The translations under genes and the position numbers were made by a program. Source: Streptococcus merionis DSM 19192 (GTDB lineage Bacteria > Bacillota > Bacilli > Lactobacillales > Streptococcaceae). From it: a DNA stretch of 36,520 bases. Below, piece by piece: positions 17,014 through 25,044 of this stretch. The stretch spans positions 1 through 36,520 of the forward strand of contig NZ_KB904547.1 of NCBI RefSeq assembly GCF_000380085.1, given 5' to 3'. The notes below the pieces were generated by a model. It searched no databases. It was not told the DNA's origin and saw only the letters and a list, made by a program, of their open reading frames with translations. Within the stretch, counting starts at the first letter, position 1. Each line of letters begins with the position of its first letter.

Positions 17014-17661
17014 ATGAAATTATTGTGTCCAAGTATAATGTGTGCAGATTTTTCAAGTCTTCAAGAAGAAATATCTGCTTTGGAAGAAGCGAATGTTACT
17101 ATGTATCATTGCGATATTATGGATGGAGTATTTGTTCCTAATTTTACAATGGGATTAAATGATGTCAAAGCAATAAGAGGATTGACTAAAAAAGTAGTAG
17201 ATTGTCATTTGATGATCGAAAATCCACTGAGTAAAATAGATTTATTTATTGATGCAGGAGCTGATTTACTTTATGTACATCCAGAGAGCGAACGATATAT
17301 TTCTAAAACGTTGATGCATATTAAAAATAGAGGAAAATTATCTGGTTTAGCCATTAATCCAGATACAAGTATTGAAAGTATTAAGGAGGTTATTGGCTTA
17401 GCAGATTATATCTTAGTGATGACTGTAAATCCAGGGTTTGCAGGCCAGGCGTTTTTAGACTTTACAAAAGAAAAAATTAAAAAATTAAATGAACTAAAGA
17501 ATCAGTATTCTTACAAAATAATAGCTGATGGTGCCTGTAGCCCAGCGGTAATACAAGAACTAGATAATTTAGGATGTGACGGGTATGTATTAGGTACGAG
17601 TGCCTTATTTGGAAAGAATCGGTCTTACAAGCAATTGATAGAGGAGTTACAAATATTATGA
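17014..17661 (+). CDS. alsE: AlsE-like D-allulose-6-phosphate 3-epimerase (ribulose-phosphate 3-epimerase family)
   Basis: The 215-aa protein is a ribulose-phosphate 3-epimerase-family TIM barrel. Metal-site motifs HCDIMDGVFVPN and DCHLM are intact. Several places agree with E. coli AlsE rather than with housekeeping Rpe, as I recall those sequences: PSIMC near the start, MTVNPGFAGQ (Rpe usually has VNPGFGGQ), DGAC in place of DGGI, and GTSALF near the end. AlsE converts allulose 6-phosphate to fructose 6-phosphate. AGGAG lies before ATG 17014. It overlaps the next gene by 4 bases (ATGA), so the two are translationally coupled. A role on ribulose 5-phosphate cannot be excluded. Confidence 0.8.
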   Translation: MKLLCPSIMCADFSSLQEEISALEEANVTMYHCDIMDGVFVPNFTMGLNDVKAIRGLTKKVVDCHLMIENPLSKIDLFIDAGADLLYVHPESERYISKTLMHIKNRGKLSGLAINPDTSIESIKEVIGLADYILVMTVNPGFAGQAFLDFTKEKIKKLNELKNQYSYKIIADGACSPAVIQELDNLGCDGYVLGTSALFGKNRSYKQLIEELQIL

Positions 17662-18104
17662 GAATTGGAATTGGGAACGATCATGTTGCTGTAGAATATA
17701 AAAAAGTTATATCAGAGTATATTACAGAAAAGTATGGTTATGAAGTTGTAAATTACGGTACAGATTCTACTGAGCGATTTAATTATCCAGAATCTGGGAA
17801 GAAAGTAGCAGAAGCTGTCGCAAGTGGCAAAGTCGATAGAGGGATTCTTATATGTGGAACTGGTGTAGGAATCGGTATTGCAGCGAATAAAGTAAAGGGG
17901 ATTCGTTGTGTAATTTGCAGTGAACCTTATTCTGCCAAATTATCTAGACAGCATAATGATACCAATGTTTTGTCGTTCGGAGCTAGGGTTATTGGGATTG
18001 AATTGGCAAAGATGATTGTTGACAATTGGTTGGTAACAGAATTCGAAGCTGGTAGACATAAAGTTCGGGTTGATATGATTGGAAAAATAGAACAAGAGAT
18101 ATAG
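17658..18104 (+). CDS. rpiB: RpiB/AlsB-type sugar-phosphate isomerase (ribose-5-phosphate or allose-6-phosphate isomerase)
   Basis: The 148-aa protein is a full-length RpiB/LacAB-family isomerase. NDHVAVEYKK, then GILICGTGVGIGIAANK with the catalytic Cys, and CSEPYSAKLSRQHNDTNVL are all present and very close to E. coli RpiB, which also acts as allose-6-phosphate isomerase (AlsB). The start ATG overlaps the alsE-like stop. Next to an AlsE-type epimerase it would supply allulose 6-phosphate from allose 6-phosphate. The alternative is ordinary ribose/ribulose 5-phosphate exchange. No terminator follows directly; the operon seems to run out into decayed DNA. Confidence 0.9.
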   Translation: MRIGIGNDHVAVEYKKVISEYITEKYGYEVVNYGTDSTERFNYPESGKKVAEAVASGKVDRGILICGTGVGIGIAANKVKGIRCVICSEPYSAKLSRQHNDTNVLSFGARVIGIELAKMIVDNWLVTEFEAGRHKVRVDMIGKIEQEI

Positions 18105-18646
18105 TCAATGGGGAAGAATTAGAAAAATTTTTAACATCTAAAAAAGAAAAAAGGAGTCTATTAAAATAGTATATCTATATAGATGGAAATATAATCAATT
18201 GAATCAAGAACGGAACAACTGTGGTTCAGAAGGGCATGCTAGATGATCTTCTGATTTTAAGATAGTCTTGTCCCAATCTTGTTCTAATGATTTTATCTTC
18301 ATAGCTGTAACCATCCTAGAGTAGGTATCCTCAAAAATTTTCACGGTCACTATTTTGTTTCAGGGTGAACATGCTCAACTAGTCTATTGGATTGGTTGAC
18401 TCACTATCTTCTGGAAGGAGACAAGGCTAGATAGCTATAAGAATTTCGTCCTCACCTCTCCTAAAAGACTTGTAATCGTTGAAGATCATGTATAAAAAGG
18501 TTTCTAATTCTGTGATTTTAGTCTCTTTTACATAAGCGGCCTAATTTTCAGGAGTCTTTATTTTTGTACTATCTCTTTTTAATGACTTAAAACCAGTTTT
18601 TCTTGATGAGAAAATCCAAGAGGCTGTAAAATCTAGTCAAACAATA
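18105..18646. other. Non-coding stretch, decayed repeat/IS-like DNA
   Basis: No intact gene is seen. Minus-strand frames between about 18200 and 18560 read as protein-like fragments broken by stops and shifts, which suggests a degraded mobile gene, but I could not name the family. Part of it (18450-18502) is repeat copy C. Confidence 0.5.
18450..18502 (-). repeat. Dispersed repeat, copy C (inverted, decayed)
   Basis: Read on the minus strand, this stretch aligns with copies A (5573) and B (18841): CTTTTTATAC followed by an ATCTTCAACG core and GGTGAGG, with scattered changes. Its opposite orientation to copy B lies about 340 bases away. Confidence 0.5.
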
Positions 18647-18696
18647 AAATCGCATGAAATCTGCCTTTCTAAAGCGTTGTTTTCATGCGATTTTTT
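18647..18696 (+). terminator. Intrinsic terminator-like hairpin
   Basis: AAATCGCATGAAA (18647-18659) pairs perfectly with TTTCATGCGATTT (18681-18693), a 13-bp stem with a 21-base loop, followed by T residues. It could stop the sugar operon transcript, 540 bases after its last gene, or be part of a degraded element. Confidence 0.7.
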
Positions 18697-18840
18697 CTAT
18701 TAAGAATATCAGAAAATCAAATTAATACTACTTATAAATTAAACACCAATATATTATGCAATTCATAGATATATTCGCTAACAATATATCAATAAAAGAG
18801 GTGCGTTGGGTATTAAACTAGAAGGAATATAACTTTGGAC

Positions 18841-18899
18841 TTTTATACGTAATCTTCAACGGTTACATGCTTTGAGGGTGAGGGCAAAGCCATCATGGT
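18841..18899. repeat. Dispersed repeat, copy B
   Basis: The first 29 bases equal 5573-5601, and AGCCATCATGGT recurs as in copy A. It ends about 50 bases from the recD2 stop. Nothing else is evident in 18697-18951. Confidence 0.7.
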
Positions 18900-18951
18900 T
18901 GTCTTACCTAGTCTTTTGACGGATTGAACCTACTTTTATCCTCGATTATTG

Positions 18952-21414
18952 CTATTTAAAAAACTGGCGGAGCTCTTCTGTAGTCAACCCAATCATGGGG
19001 TCAATATTTTGATAGTTACTCTTTGTTAGGATATAGCTACTAGGCTCTTTGGATTGGACAAATGCTTGGGATGTAGTGTTCTGCTCTATCTCAAAAAGCG
19101 TTGTCTGTTGCGTACTAGTCTGTGGTTCAAGCTGGTGGTCTGTGACTGTTTTGGGCGTCTTAGTTTCAAGGGTGGTTGGTTCATCTTCGATTGTTTGGTT
19201 AAATTGCTGAATGAGATAGGTCTTACGCGCAGTTCCGGTATGTGTTGTAGCGTAGTCAAAGGCTGAGAGATTGCCAAGGAGGATCAGCTTACTTTTGCTA
19301 CGGGTGATGGCGGTGTAGAGGAGATTGCGCTGAAGCATACGGCGACTGCTGTTGGTCAGAGGCAATATCACAACAGGAAACTCGCTACCCTGAGATTTGT
19401 GAATGGACATGGCGTAGGCTAGGGTTATTTTGTACCATTCGTTTCGCGGATAGCTGATTTCGGCTCCGTCAAACTGGATAGTTAGCTCATCCTGCTTGCT
19501 GTCGGTGTATTTGGCAGGTAGAAGATCAGTGATATAGCCTAAATCACCATTGAAGACATTACTCTCTGCATCGTTCACCAAATGGATAACCTTGTCGTGT
19601 TCGCGAAAGATGAGGTCATTAAAAGCGAATTCAATCCGACCGTCAGTCAAGGGATTGAGCTGTTCTTGCATGAGCTTGTTGAGTTGATCAATGCCTGCCA
19701 CTCCTCGGTACATGGGAGCCAAAATCTGAATGTCGTAAGGTTTGATACCGCTAGAAATAGCAGCAGAGACAATCCGTCCTACCATCTGTGGAATGTGGTC
19801 GGGCTCAGCTTCAAAGTAGGAGCGATCAGGCTTTTTCTGGGTAAAGTCAGCTGGAAAAATGCCTTGACGAATGTCGTTGGCCAGAGTCACGATGGTTGAG
19901 TCTTCCGATTGGCGGTAGATTTTTTCCAATTTGACATGGGAAATGGCGGTGACCCTGAGAAGATCGGCCAGAACTTGGCCTGGATTGACAGACGGGAGCT
20001 GATCGCTATCGCCCACGATGATGAGCTGGGTGGCACTGGAAATATGCGATAAAAGCTGGTGAGCTAGCCAAGTATCTACCATGGAAAATTCATCCACGAT
20101 GATCAGCTCGGCGTCCAGATAATCGTTACGGTAGCTTATTTCGTCCGCGGCATCTCCTGTCAGTCCTAGATGGCGGTGAAGAGTGGCTGAGGATAGGCCA
20201 GTCAGTTCATTCATCCGTCTGGCTGCTCGTCCGGTCGGAGCCGCTAGGAGAATAGGACTCTCACCAGTTGCTTTGGCCAAATTAATCTTGTGTAATTTTG
20301 CATAGACAGCAATCAAACCGTTAATAATGGTCGTCTTTCCTGTTCCTGGACCACCTGTCAAGATAAAGATCGGCTGGTTGATGGCTTGGACAATGGCTTC
20401 TTTTTGCAGATCGTCGTAGGTTAATCCTTGCTCTTTTTCTAAGTTAGCAATCTCGGCTAAGATGGTCTCGGTCTCAAAGCTCTGCTCAACAGGGCTGTCC
20501 AGCAGGCGCTGGATTTGCTTTTGAATGCCTTCTTCTGCGAAATACAAGCTGTTGGCAAAAATCTTAGTTCCTATCTGCTGCACTCTCCCTGTCTCAATGA
20601 GCTGACTGAGCTCAGCAGCTACCAGTTCAGGTGACACTTCAACCTGTCGGGCATCTTCCAGAAGAAAAATAGTCGCCTCTAGCAGATCGCGAGCTTCGAC
20701 ATAAGTATCGCCTGTTTCCAGCGATCGACTCAGCAGGCTATGGACGAGTCCAGCTCGGAAGCGCTCTGGAGCATCGCTTTCGATATTGAGCGCTTGGGCG
20801 ATACGATCTGCGAGTTTGAACCCTAATCCTCGAATATCTTCGACCAGTTGATAGGGATTTTCCTCAATGACTTGAAGGGTGGTTTCCTTATAGGTGTCCT
20901 GAATTTGGAAGGCCAGTTTATTGGAAATACCGTATTCAGCTAGCTTGGCCAGAATCATCTCAGTCCCGTAATTAAGGCGGAGCTTGTCCAGAAAATTTTC
21001 TCGCGCAGCTCTGGCTAGCCCCTGAATGTCAAGGAGTTTTTCAGGCTTAGCCAAGATCTTGTCAATGGTGTCCTCTTCTCCATATTCCTTGACGATCCGC
21101 TCAGCCGTTTTAAGACCGATACCCTTGAAATGATCGCTCGCAAAGTATTTGACCAGACCTTTAGCGCTGGGTTTGCTGCGCTCGTAACGTGTGATTTTGA
21201 GCTGTTGCCCATAGCGAGGGTGCTGAATTAGCTCTCCGTAGAAGCGGTAGTCCTCGCCTTCAATGACATCTGCTACCGTTCCTGTTACGATGATTTCGAT
21301 ATCCTCGTAGTCTTCATCACTAGTTTCCTCGATCGTGAGGAGGATAATCTTGTAAAAGTTGCTAGGATTTTCAAAAATGACTCGCTCAATGGTGCCTGAA
21401 AAAAAGTGTTCCAT
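18952..21414 (-). CDS. recD2: RecD2-type ATP-dependent DNA helicase
   Basis: The 820-aa protein is a RecD2 (YrrC-like) superfamily 1B helicase. The N-terminal region includes helix-hairpin-helix stretches (FKGIGLKTAERIVKEYG; RGLGFKLADRIAQ). The ATPase core has Walker A GGPGTGKT at 354-361, the DEFSMVDTW motif II, GDSDQLPSVNPG motif III and AMSIHKSQGSEFP near the C-terminal half. A Gln/Thr-rich tail of about 90 residues follows. RecD2 unwinds 5' to 3' and acts in repair without RecBC; it is distinct from RecD of RecBCD. The gene starts 87 bases downstream of lepB on the same strand and could share its transcript. The start has a weak AGAAAG site. Confidence 0.95.
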   Translation of the reverse strand: MEHFFSGTIERVIFENPSNFYKIILLTIEETSDEDYEDIEIIVTGTVADVIEGEDYRFYGELIQHPRYGQQLKITRYERSKPSAKGLVKYFASDHFKGIGLKTAERIVKEYGEEDTIDKILAKPEKLLDIQGLARAARENFLDKLRLNYGTEMILAKLAEYGISNKLAFQIQDTYKETTLQVIEENPYQLVEDIRGLGFKLADRIAQALNIESDAPERFRAGLVHSLLSRSLETGDTYVEARDLLEATIFLLEDARQVEVSPELVAAELSQLIETGRVQQIGTKIFANSLYFAEEGIQKQIQRLLDSPVEQSFETETILAEIANLEKEQGLTYDDLQKEAIVQAINQPIFILTGGPGTGKTTIINGLIAVYAKLHKINLAKATGESPILLAAPTGRAARRMNELTGLSSATLHRHLGLTGDAADEISYRNDYLDAELIIVDEFSMVDTWLAHQLLSHISSATQLIIVGDSDQLPSVNPGQVLADLLRVTAISHVKLEKIYRQSEDSTIVTLANDIRQGIFPADFTQKKPDRSYFEAEPDHIPQMVGRIVSAAISSGIKPYDIQILAPMYRGVAGIDQLNKLMQEQLNPLTDGRIEFAFNDLIFREHDKVIHLVNDAESNVFNGDLGYITDLLPAKYTDSKQDELTIQFDGAEISYPRNEWYKITLAYAMSIHKSQGSEFPVVILPLTNSSRRMLQRNLLYTAITRSKSKLILLGNLSAFDYATTHTGTARKTYLIQQFNQTIEDEPTTLETKTPKTVTDHQLEPQTSTQQTTLFEIEQNTTSQAFVQSKEPSSYILTKSNYQNIDPMIGLTTEELRQFFK

Positions 21415-21501
21415 AGAATAGACTGCTTTCTAAGTTTCGTGCAAAAAAGGAATTGAATAAACCTCATTCTTTCGATTGATGTTCATTCAACTCCTCAAAC
21501 G

Positions 21502-22125
21502 TTAAAAGAGGTTTAGATGATTGAGTGGCCAGTAGCGCAGTTTGACCTCGCCGACCAAACTTTCTTCAGAATAAGTCCCGACATGGCGGCTGTCTTTGGA
21601 GACGATACGGTCATCTCCAACTAGGAAATATTGCCCCTCAGGTACCGTTACAGTGAAATTGCTATTGAAGTCAGCATCAGTTGTAAAGGTCTGAGATTTG
21701 CGGGCCAACTCTTGGAAGTAGCTGTTGTAACTATATGTTTCTTGAAGTTTATCTTTTCTAAAAGCAGCCAGATAGTCAGCAACATAAGGCTCATCGACCA
21801 CTTTACCGTTGACTGTAAGTACGTCATTGTTGAAATTGACCACATCACCAGGCATACCAATGACCCGCTTAACAATCTGGGTTTCTTTGCCAGAATCGTC
21901 TCTGGAGTTCGCAACGACAATGTCAAACCGTTCAATATTCGTATGTAAAAGGACGATTAACATTTCATTGTCACTCAGTGTCGGATCCATAGAATGCCCA
22001 TCTACGGTCACTGGGTTCCAAATGGTGTAGCGTGATACGATGAAAAGGGTCATCAAGAGGATAAATGCTCCCCATTCTTTGAGGAAACTCCTGAGGGAAC
22101 CTCTACTTTTTTGACGTCTTGGCAT
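21502..22125 (-). CDS. lepB: Signal peptidase I
   Basis: The 207-aa membrane protease removes signal peptides from secreted proteins. One N-terminal membrane segment (about residues 18-35) is followed by the catalytic domain, with Ser45 in GHSMDPTL and Lys86 in QIVKRVIGMPGD forming the Ser/Lys dyad; VGDDRIVSKDSR is the conserved box E region (the usual form is GDNR.NS.DSR, so this one is a variant). The start at 22125 follows AGGAGAAC and begins 2 bases after the rnhC stop, so rnhC and lepB are cotranscribed, as in other streptococci. Confidence 0.96.
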   Translation of the reverse strand: MPRRQKSRGSLRSFLKEWGAFILLMTLFIVSRYTIWNPVTVDGHSMDPTLSDNEMLIVLLHTNIERFDIVVANSRDDSGKETQIVKRVIGMPGDVVNFNNDVLTVNGKVVDEPYVADYLAAFRKDKLQETYSYNSYFQELARKSQTFTTDADFNSNFTVTVPEGQYFLVGDDRIVSKDSRHVGTYSEESLVGEVKLRYWPLNHLNLF

Positions 22126-22127
22126 GG

Positions 22128-23063
22128 TTAAGTTCTCCTGACTAGTTTTTCTGCTTTTTCGGTATTTTTAAAATGAAGTTTAGCGGTCTGAGCTAGCGCT
22201 GGATGGCCATAGGCTTGAAGGAGCTGTGCTGCGACCTTATCAGAAGCTGCGCCAGCACCACTCGGTAGACTATAGCCGACCTGTTCTCCTAAATCCTTGA
22301 GTTGGTCTAAAAACATGGCTCTTGCAATGATAGACGATACTGCAACTGCTAGATATTGACTTTCTGCTTTCTCAATCAGTTGGATCGGATTGGCAAAGTG
22401 GTTAGCTTCTTTGCTGACATATTTTTGGTAATTGCGCGTGCTGGTGAAGGCATCGATAATAATCTGATCAGGTTTCTCAATCTTTTGCAAGAGGAGGTAG
22501 AGAGCCTGATTGTGTAAGGCGACCTTGACTGAGACCGCATTGTGACGGCTAGGCACAACAGCGTTGTACTTGGATGGTGACAAGAGCAAGGCTTGGTGAT
22601 CGATTTCCTGCTCCAAAATCGGTGCAAGCTGTAAGATTTTAGCATCTGTCAAGGACTTCGAGTCGTCCACGCCCAGAGCCTTGAGCCTTGCGTGCTGATC
22701 TGGGCGAACAAAGCTCGCTACAACAGCAATGCCGCCGAAATAGGAACCGTTTCCGACTTCGTCAGAGCCAACGGTGGTCAGGTTTTGAGACATTCTTTTG
22801 GGGCTGAGCTTGCCAGCTATCTGAGATGTACCAACTTTCCCCGCAGCTACTGCTTGATCGCTGCTTTGCCACTGGCTAGCCAGAGTTTTGGCATCTGGGC
22901 CTTGAAACATGACCTTGCCAGACTTATAGACGCTGATCGCTGTGCCATTGACCTTGAAAAAATGGGTCTTGTTAAGGTCTTTATTAGGTGCCGCGTAAGC
23001 TTCATAGTGGGCTGTAAGCTTGGCCACTTCAGGGGTAGCTAAGAGCAAAACAATTGGATTCAT
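22128..23063 (-). CDS. rnhC: Ribonuclease HIII
   Basis: The 311-aa protein degrades RNA in RNA/DNA hybrids. The N-terminal substrate-binding (TBP-like, DUF3378) domain covers about 1-85, with FFKVNG and [12 protein letters not shown]. The catalytic domain begins at [14 protein letters not shown], with Asp101 and Glu102, and has VDDSKSLTD and later IIDAFTS. This Gly-Ser in the DEVG loop is a small variation from DEVGTGDYFG. It is transcribed away from zapA by a divergent promoter, and heads a unit with lepB and perhaps recD2. The same rnhC/zapA divergence occurs in many Firmicutes. Confidence 0.96.
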   Translation of the reverse strand: MNPIVLLLATPEVAKLTAHYEAYAAPNKDLNKTHFFKVNGTAISVYKSGKVMFQGPDAKTLASQWQSSDQAVAAGKVGTSQIAGKLSPKRMSQNLTTVGSDEVGNGSYFGGIAVVASFVRPDQHARLKALGVDDSKSLTDAKILQLAPILEQEIDHQALLLSPSKYNAVVPSRHNAVSVKVALHNQALYLLLQKIEKPDQIIIDAFTSTRNYQKYVSKEANHFANPIQLIEKAESQYLAVAVSSIIARAMFLDQLKDLGEQVGYSLPSGAGAASDKVAAQLLQAYGHPALAQTAKLHFKNTEKAEKLVRRT

Positions 23064-23075
23064 AGGTTTTATTTT

Positions 23076-23135
23076 ACCATAATTTTATGAAAATGACCGT
23101 GTCAAATGGTCAAAAGTCTAAAAATAAGGTATAAT
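23076..23135. promoter_or_regulatory. Back-to-back promoters of rnhC (minus) and zapA (plus)
   Basis: On minus, TTGACA (23105-23100) and TATGGT (23081-23076) are 18 bases apart. On plus, TGGTCA (23107-23112) and TATAAT (23130-23135) are 17 apart. The two -35 boxes are separated by one base, so the polymerases should compete. The minus -10 lies only 12 bases from the rnhC start, leaving a very short leader. Confidence 0.6.
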
Positions 23136-23151
23136 GAGGGTTGAGGTATTT

Positions 23152-23460
23152 ATGGCAAATTTGAATCGATATAAATTTACATTTTCAGATAAACAGTTAA
23201 CGCTGACTACTGAGCATGATAACCTTTTTATGGAGGAAATCGAGCGCGTGGCTAAGGAGAAATATCAGGCCCTGCAGGAAGAAATGCCAACGGCTGACTC
23301 TGAAACCTTGGCGATTTTGCTGGCAATTAACACTTTATCTGTCCAGTTGCAACGCGAGTTAGAATTTGATCAGCAAGAGGAAGAGTTGGCTCGTCTGCGC
23401 AAGAAGTTATTGGGTCAAATCCAGACTGCTGAGCTAGGTAATGAGGGGGACCTGTCATGA
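23152..23460 (+). CDS. zapA: Cell-division protein ZapA homologue
   Basis: The 102-aa protein begins MANLNRYKFTF, has a small beta N-terminus and a long C-terminal coiled-coil-like helix (about 60-95, rich in Glu, Leu, Gln), as ZapA proteins do. ZapA bundles FtsZ at the Z ring. I start it at ATG 23152 (TTGAGGT just upstream); the frame is open from an ATG at 23134, but that codon overlaps the TATAAT of the promoter and cannot be translated from this transcript. Gene order rnhC / zapA / cvpA / mutS2 matches other Firmicutes and supports the call, because the protein itself is short and variable. Confidence 0.82.
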   Translation: MANLNRYKFTFSDKQLTLTTEHDNLFMEEIERVAKEKYQALQEEMPTADSETLAILLAINTLSVQLQRELEFDQQEEELARLRKKLLGQIQTAELGNEGDLS

Positions 23461-24002
23461 TTTCGCTGGGTATTTTGCTGATTTTAGCTTGGCAATTTTA
23501 CATTGGCTACCGTAGAGGGCTAGGTCTCCAGGGGCTTTATCTCTTAGGAAGTCTTGTGTCGCTGTTTGTGGCTAGTCTTCACTACCGTTCTCTTGGAGAG
23601 TGGCTCTACCTTTGGGTACCTTATGCTAGCGCGACAGAAGGGGCGTCCACTTACTTTTTTGACCAGAGTCAGTTGTTTGATCTTGATCAGGTATTCTACG
23701 CAGGTTTGGGGTTCTTTATCATTTACATGGTGACTTACACGGTTGTGCGCTTTCTGGGACTGTTTGTGCATCTAGCTGATTTGGATAGTCTTGATGTAGG
23801 CTATACTCGGATAGTTTCAGGGATCTTATCGGTCCTTGTGACTTGGATTGGGATTGAAATGGTCTTGACTATTATGGCCACGGTTCCTATCGGACTGGTG
23901 CAGGATAAACTTCATGAAAGTCTAATGGTTCGGCTCATGATTGATACTCCGTTGGTTTCCAGTTTCCTGAAAAATCTTTGGGTAGTGAAAATATTGGGAT
24001 AG
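23457..24002 (+). CDS. cvpA: CvpA-family membrane protein
   Basis: The 181-aa protein has about four membrane segments and the CvpA hallmark of an N-terminal WQFYIGYRRGLGLQG stretch. CvpA was named for colicin V production but its function in Gram-positives is unsettled. It overlaps zapA by four bases (ATGA), so translation is coupled. In Bacillus subtilis the equivalent yshB lies between zapA and polX-mutS2. Here a non-coding kilobase follows. Confidence 0.88.
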   Translation: MISLGILLILAWQFYIGYRRGLGLQGLYLLGSLVSLFVASLHYRSLGEWLYLWVPYASATEGASTYFFDQSQLFDLDQVFYAGLGFFIIYMVTYTVVRFLGLFVHLADLDSLDVGYTRIVSGILSVLVTWIGIEMVLTIMATVPIGLVQDKLHESLMVRLMIDTPLVSSFLKNLWVVKILG

Positions 24003-25044
24003 CAGGACAAACGTTGTGATTTCGTAGTCTCTCCTAGACTATCGAGTTTCCTTGCTCACAAGGGTTAAACCGTTGTCCAGATAATTTGAGGCTGGCTTGG
24101 AGTACAAAGTCGTAAGGATTAAAAGAGAGTGAGACAGAAGTTGTGATTTCCATAAAATCGACTTCGTTGTCACCCTCGCAAGGTTGAGAGTAAGCCTTGT
24201 TGGCGATGCCAACCCAGTCAACTACTGCATCAAACTGGTCAAATGATAAAAGAAATGAGACTGTGTACTTTTGTCTCAGCTTAGAACTGTACTCATCACT
24301 CAAGACCTTTATTCAAGGCTAAGTTTTCACTAGTCACTGTCAGTTTTTTCAAAACGCAGTCCATATTCTGTCAAAAATGCTCTTGATGATTGAAAACGAT
24401 CTCTTGAAACAAAGTGACTCCCTTGTGAATACGGGCTCCTAGAAGTCAGTTGCTGTTGTTGATGAGGCAAAAAGGTTCCAGCAACCGCGCAGGAGCAGCA
24501 GGAGTAATTGAAAGGGCAGATGCTAAAAGTGTAAATTTTGCAAAAAGCGAGCCTGAGGCAATCTGTCCAGACTCTTTTTCATATAAATAGGCAAGAGTAG
24601 TACGGCTTCACACCTTTAGTCAAGGCTGCTTTCAGTGGGAAGTAGTTCCTACCGATTAAAAACATTTCTCGCTTTCTTCGTACCATTTTACCACAAAGGA
24701 ACTTAGGAAAGTTAGCGCAGGCAATAAACACTTTGAAGATTTACTCTCATTTTACAGCGTTATGGTCGCGCTCACTTATTAGCCTTAAAAGGTCTGGAGA
24801 ACTTTTGAAGTTGAAAATCCAACTGCTGGAGGTAGTGCCTTTGCTACGACCTGCAATTCTGTCAGTATTGATGAGCTAAGGCGCTTCATTATCTGGGCAT
24901 AAGAAAGACTTTTTTCTTGGTTAACAGAGTGGGACTCAGTTAACCAAAACGATCTCGATTGTCGAAAAAAGGATTGCTTTAATCCAGTGTTTTGCCTATA
25001 AACCCAGACTAAAAATAACACTCCAATTTTAATGAAAGAAAACT
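24003..25044. other. Long non-coding gap between cvpA and mutS2, decayed sequence
   Basis: No intact gene is seen in 1042 bases. Minus-strand frames (24034-24303, 24310-24470, 24785-25021) are protein-like in patches but lack initiation sites or are broken, and they look like relics. Repetitive GTCTCA/GAGACA words and a 17-base identity with the dpr leader (24393-24409) suggest intergenic repeat material. mutS2 therefore probably has its own promoter near 25000, which I could not place. Confidence 0.6.

Noticed and set aside
24034..24303. Minus-strand 89-codon frame as a gene
   Set aside because: No ribosome binding site or recognisable domain; it lies in decayed intergenic sequence.
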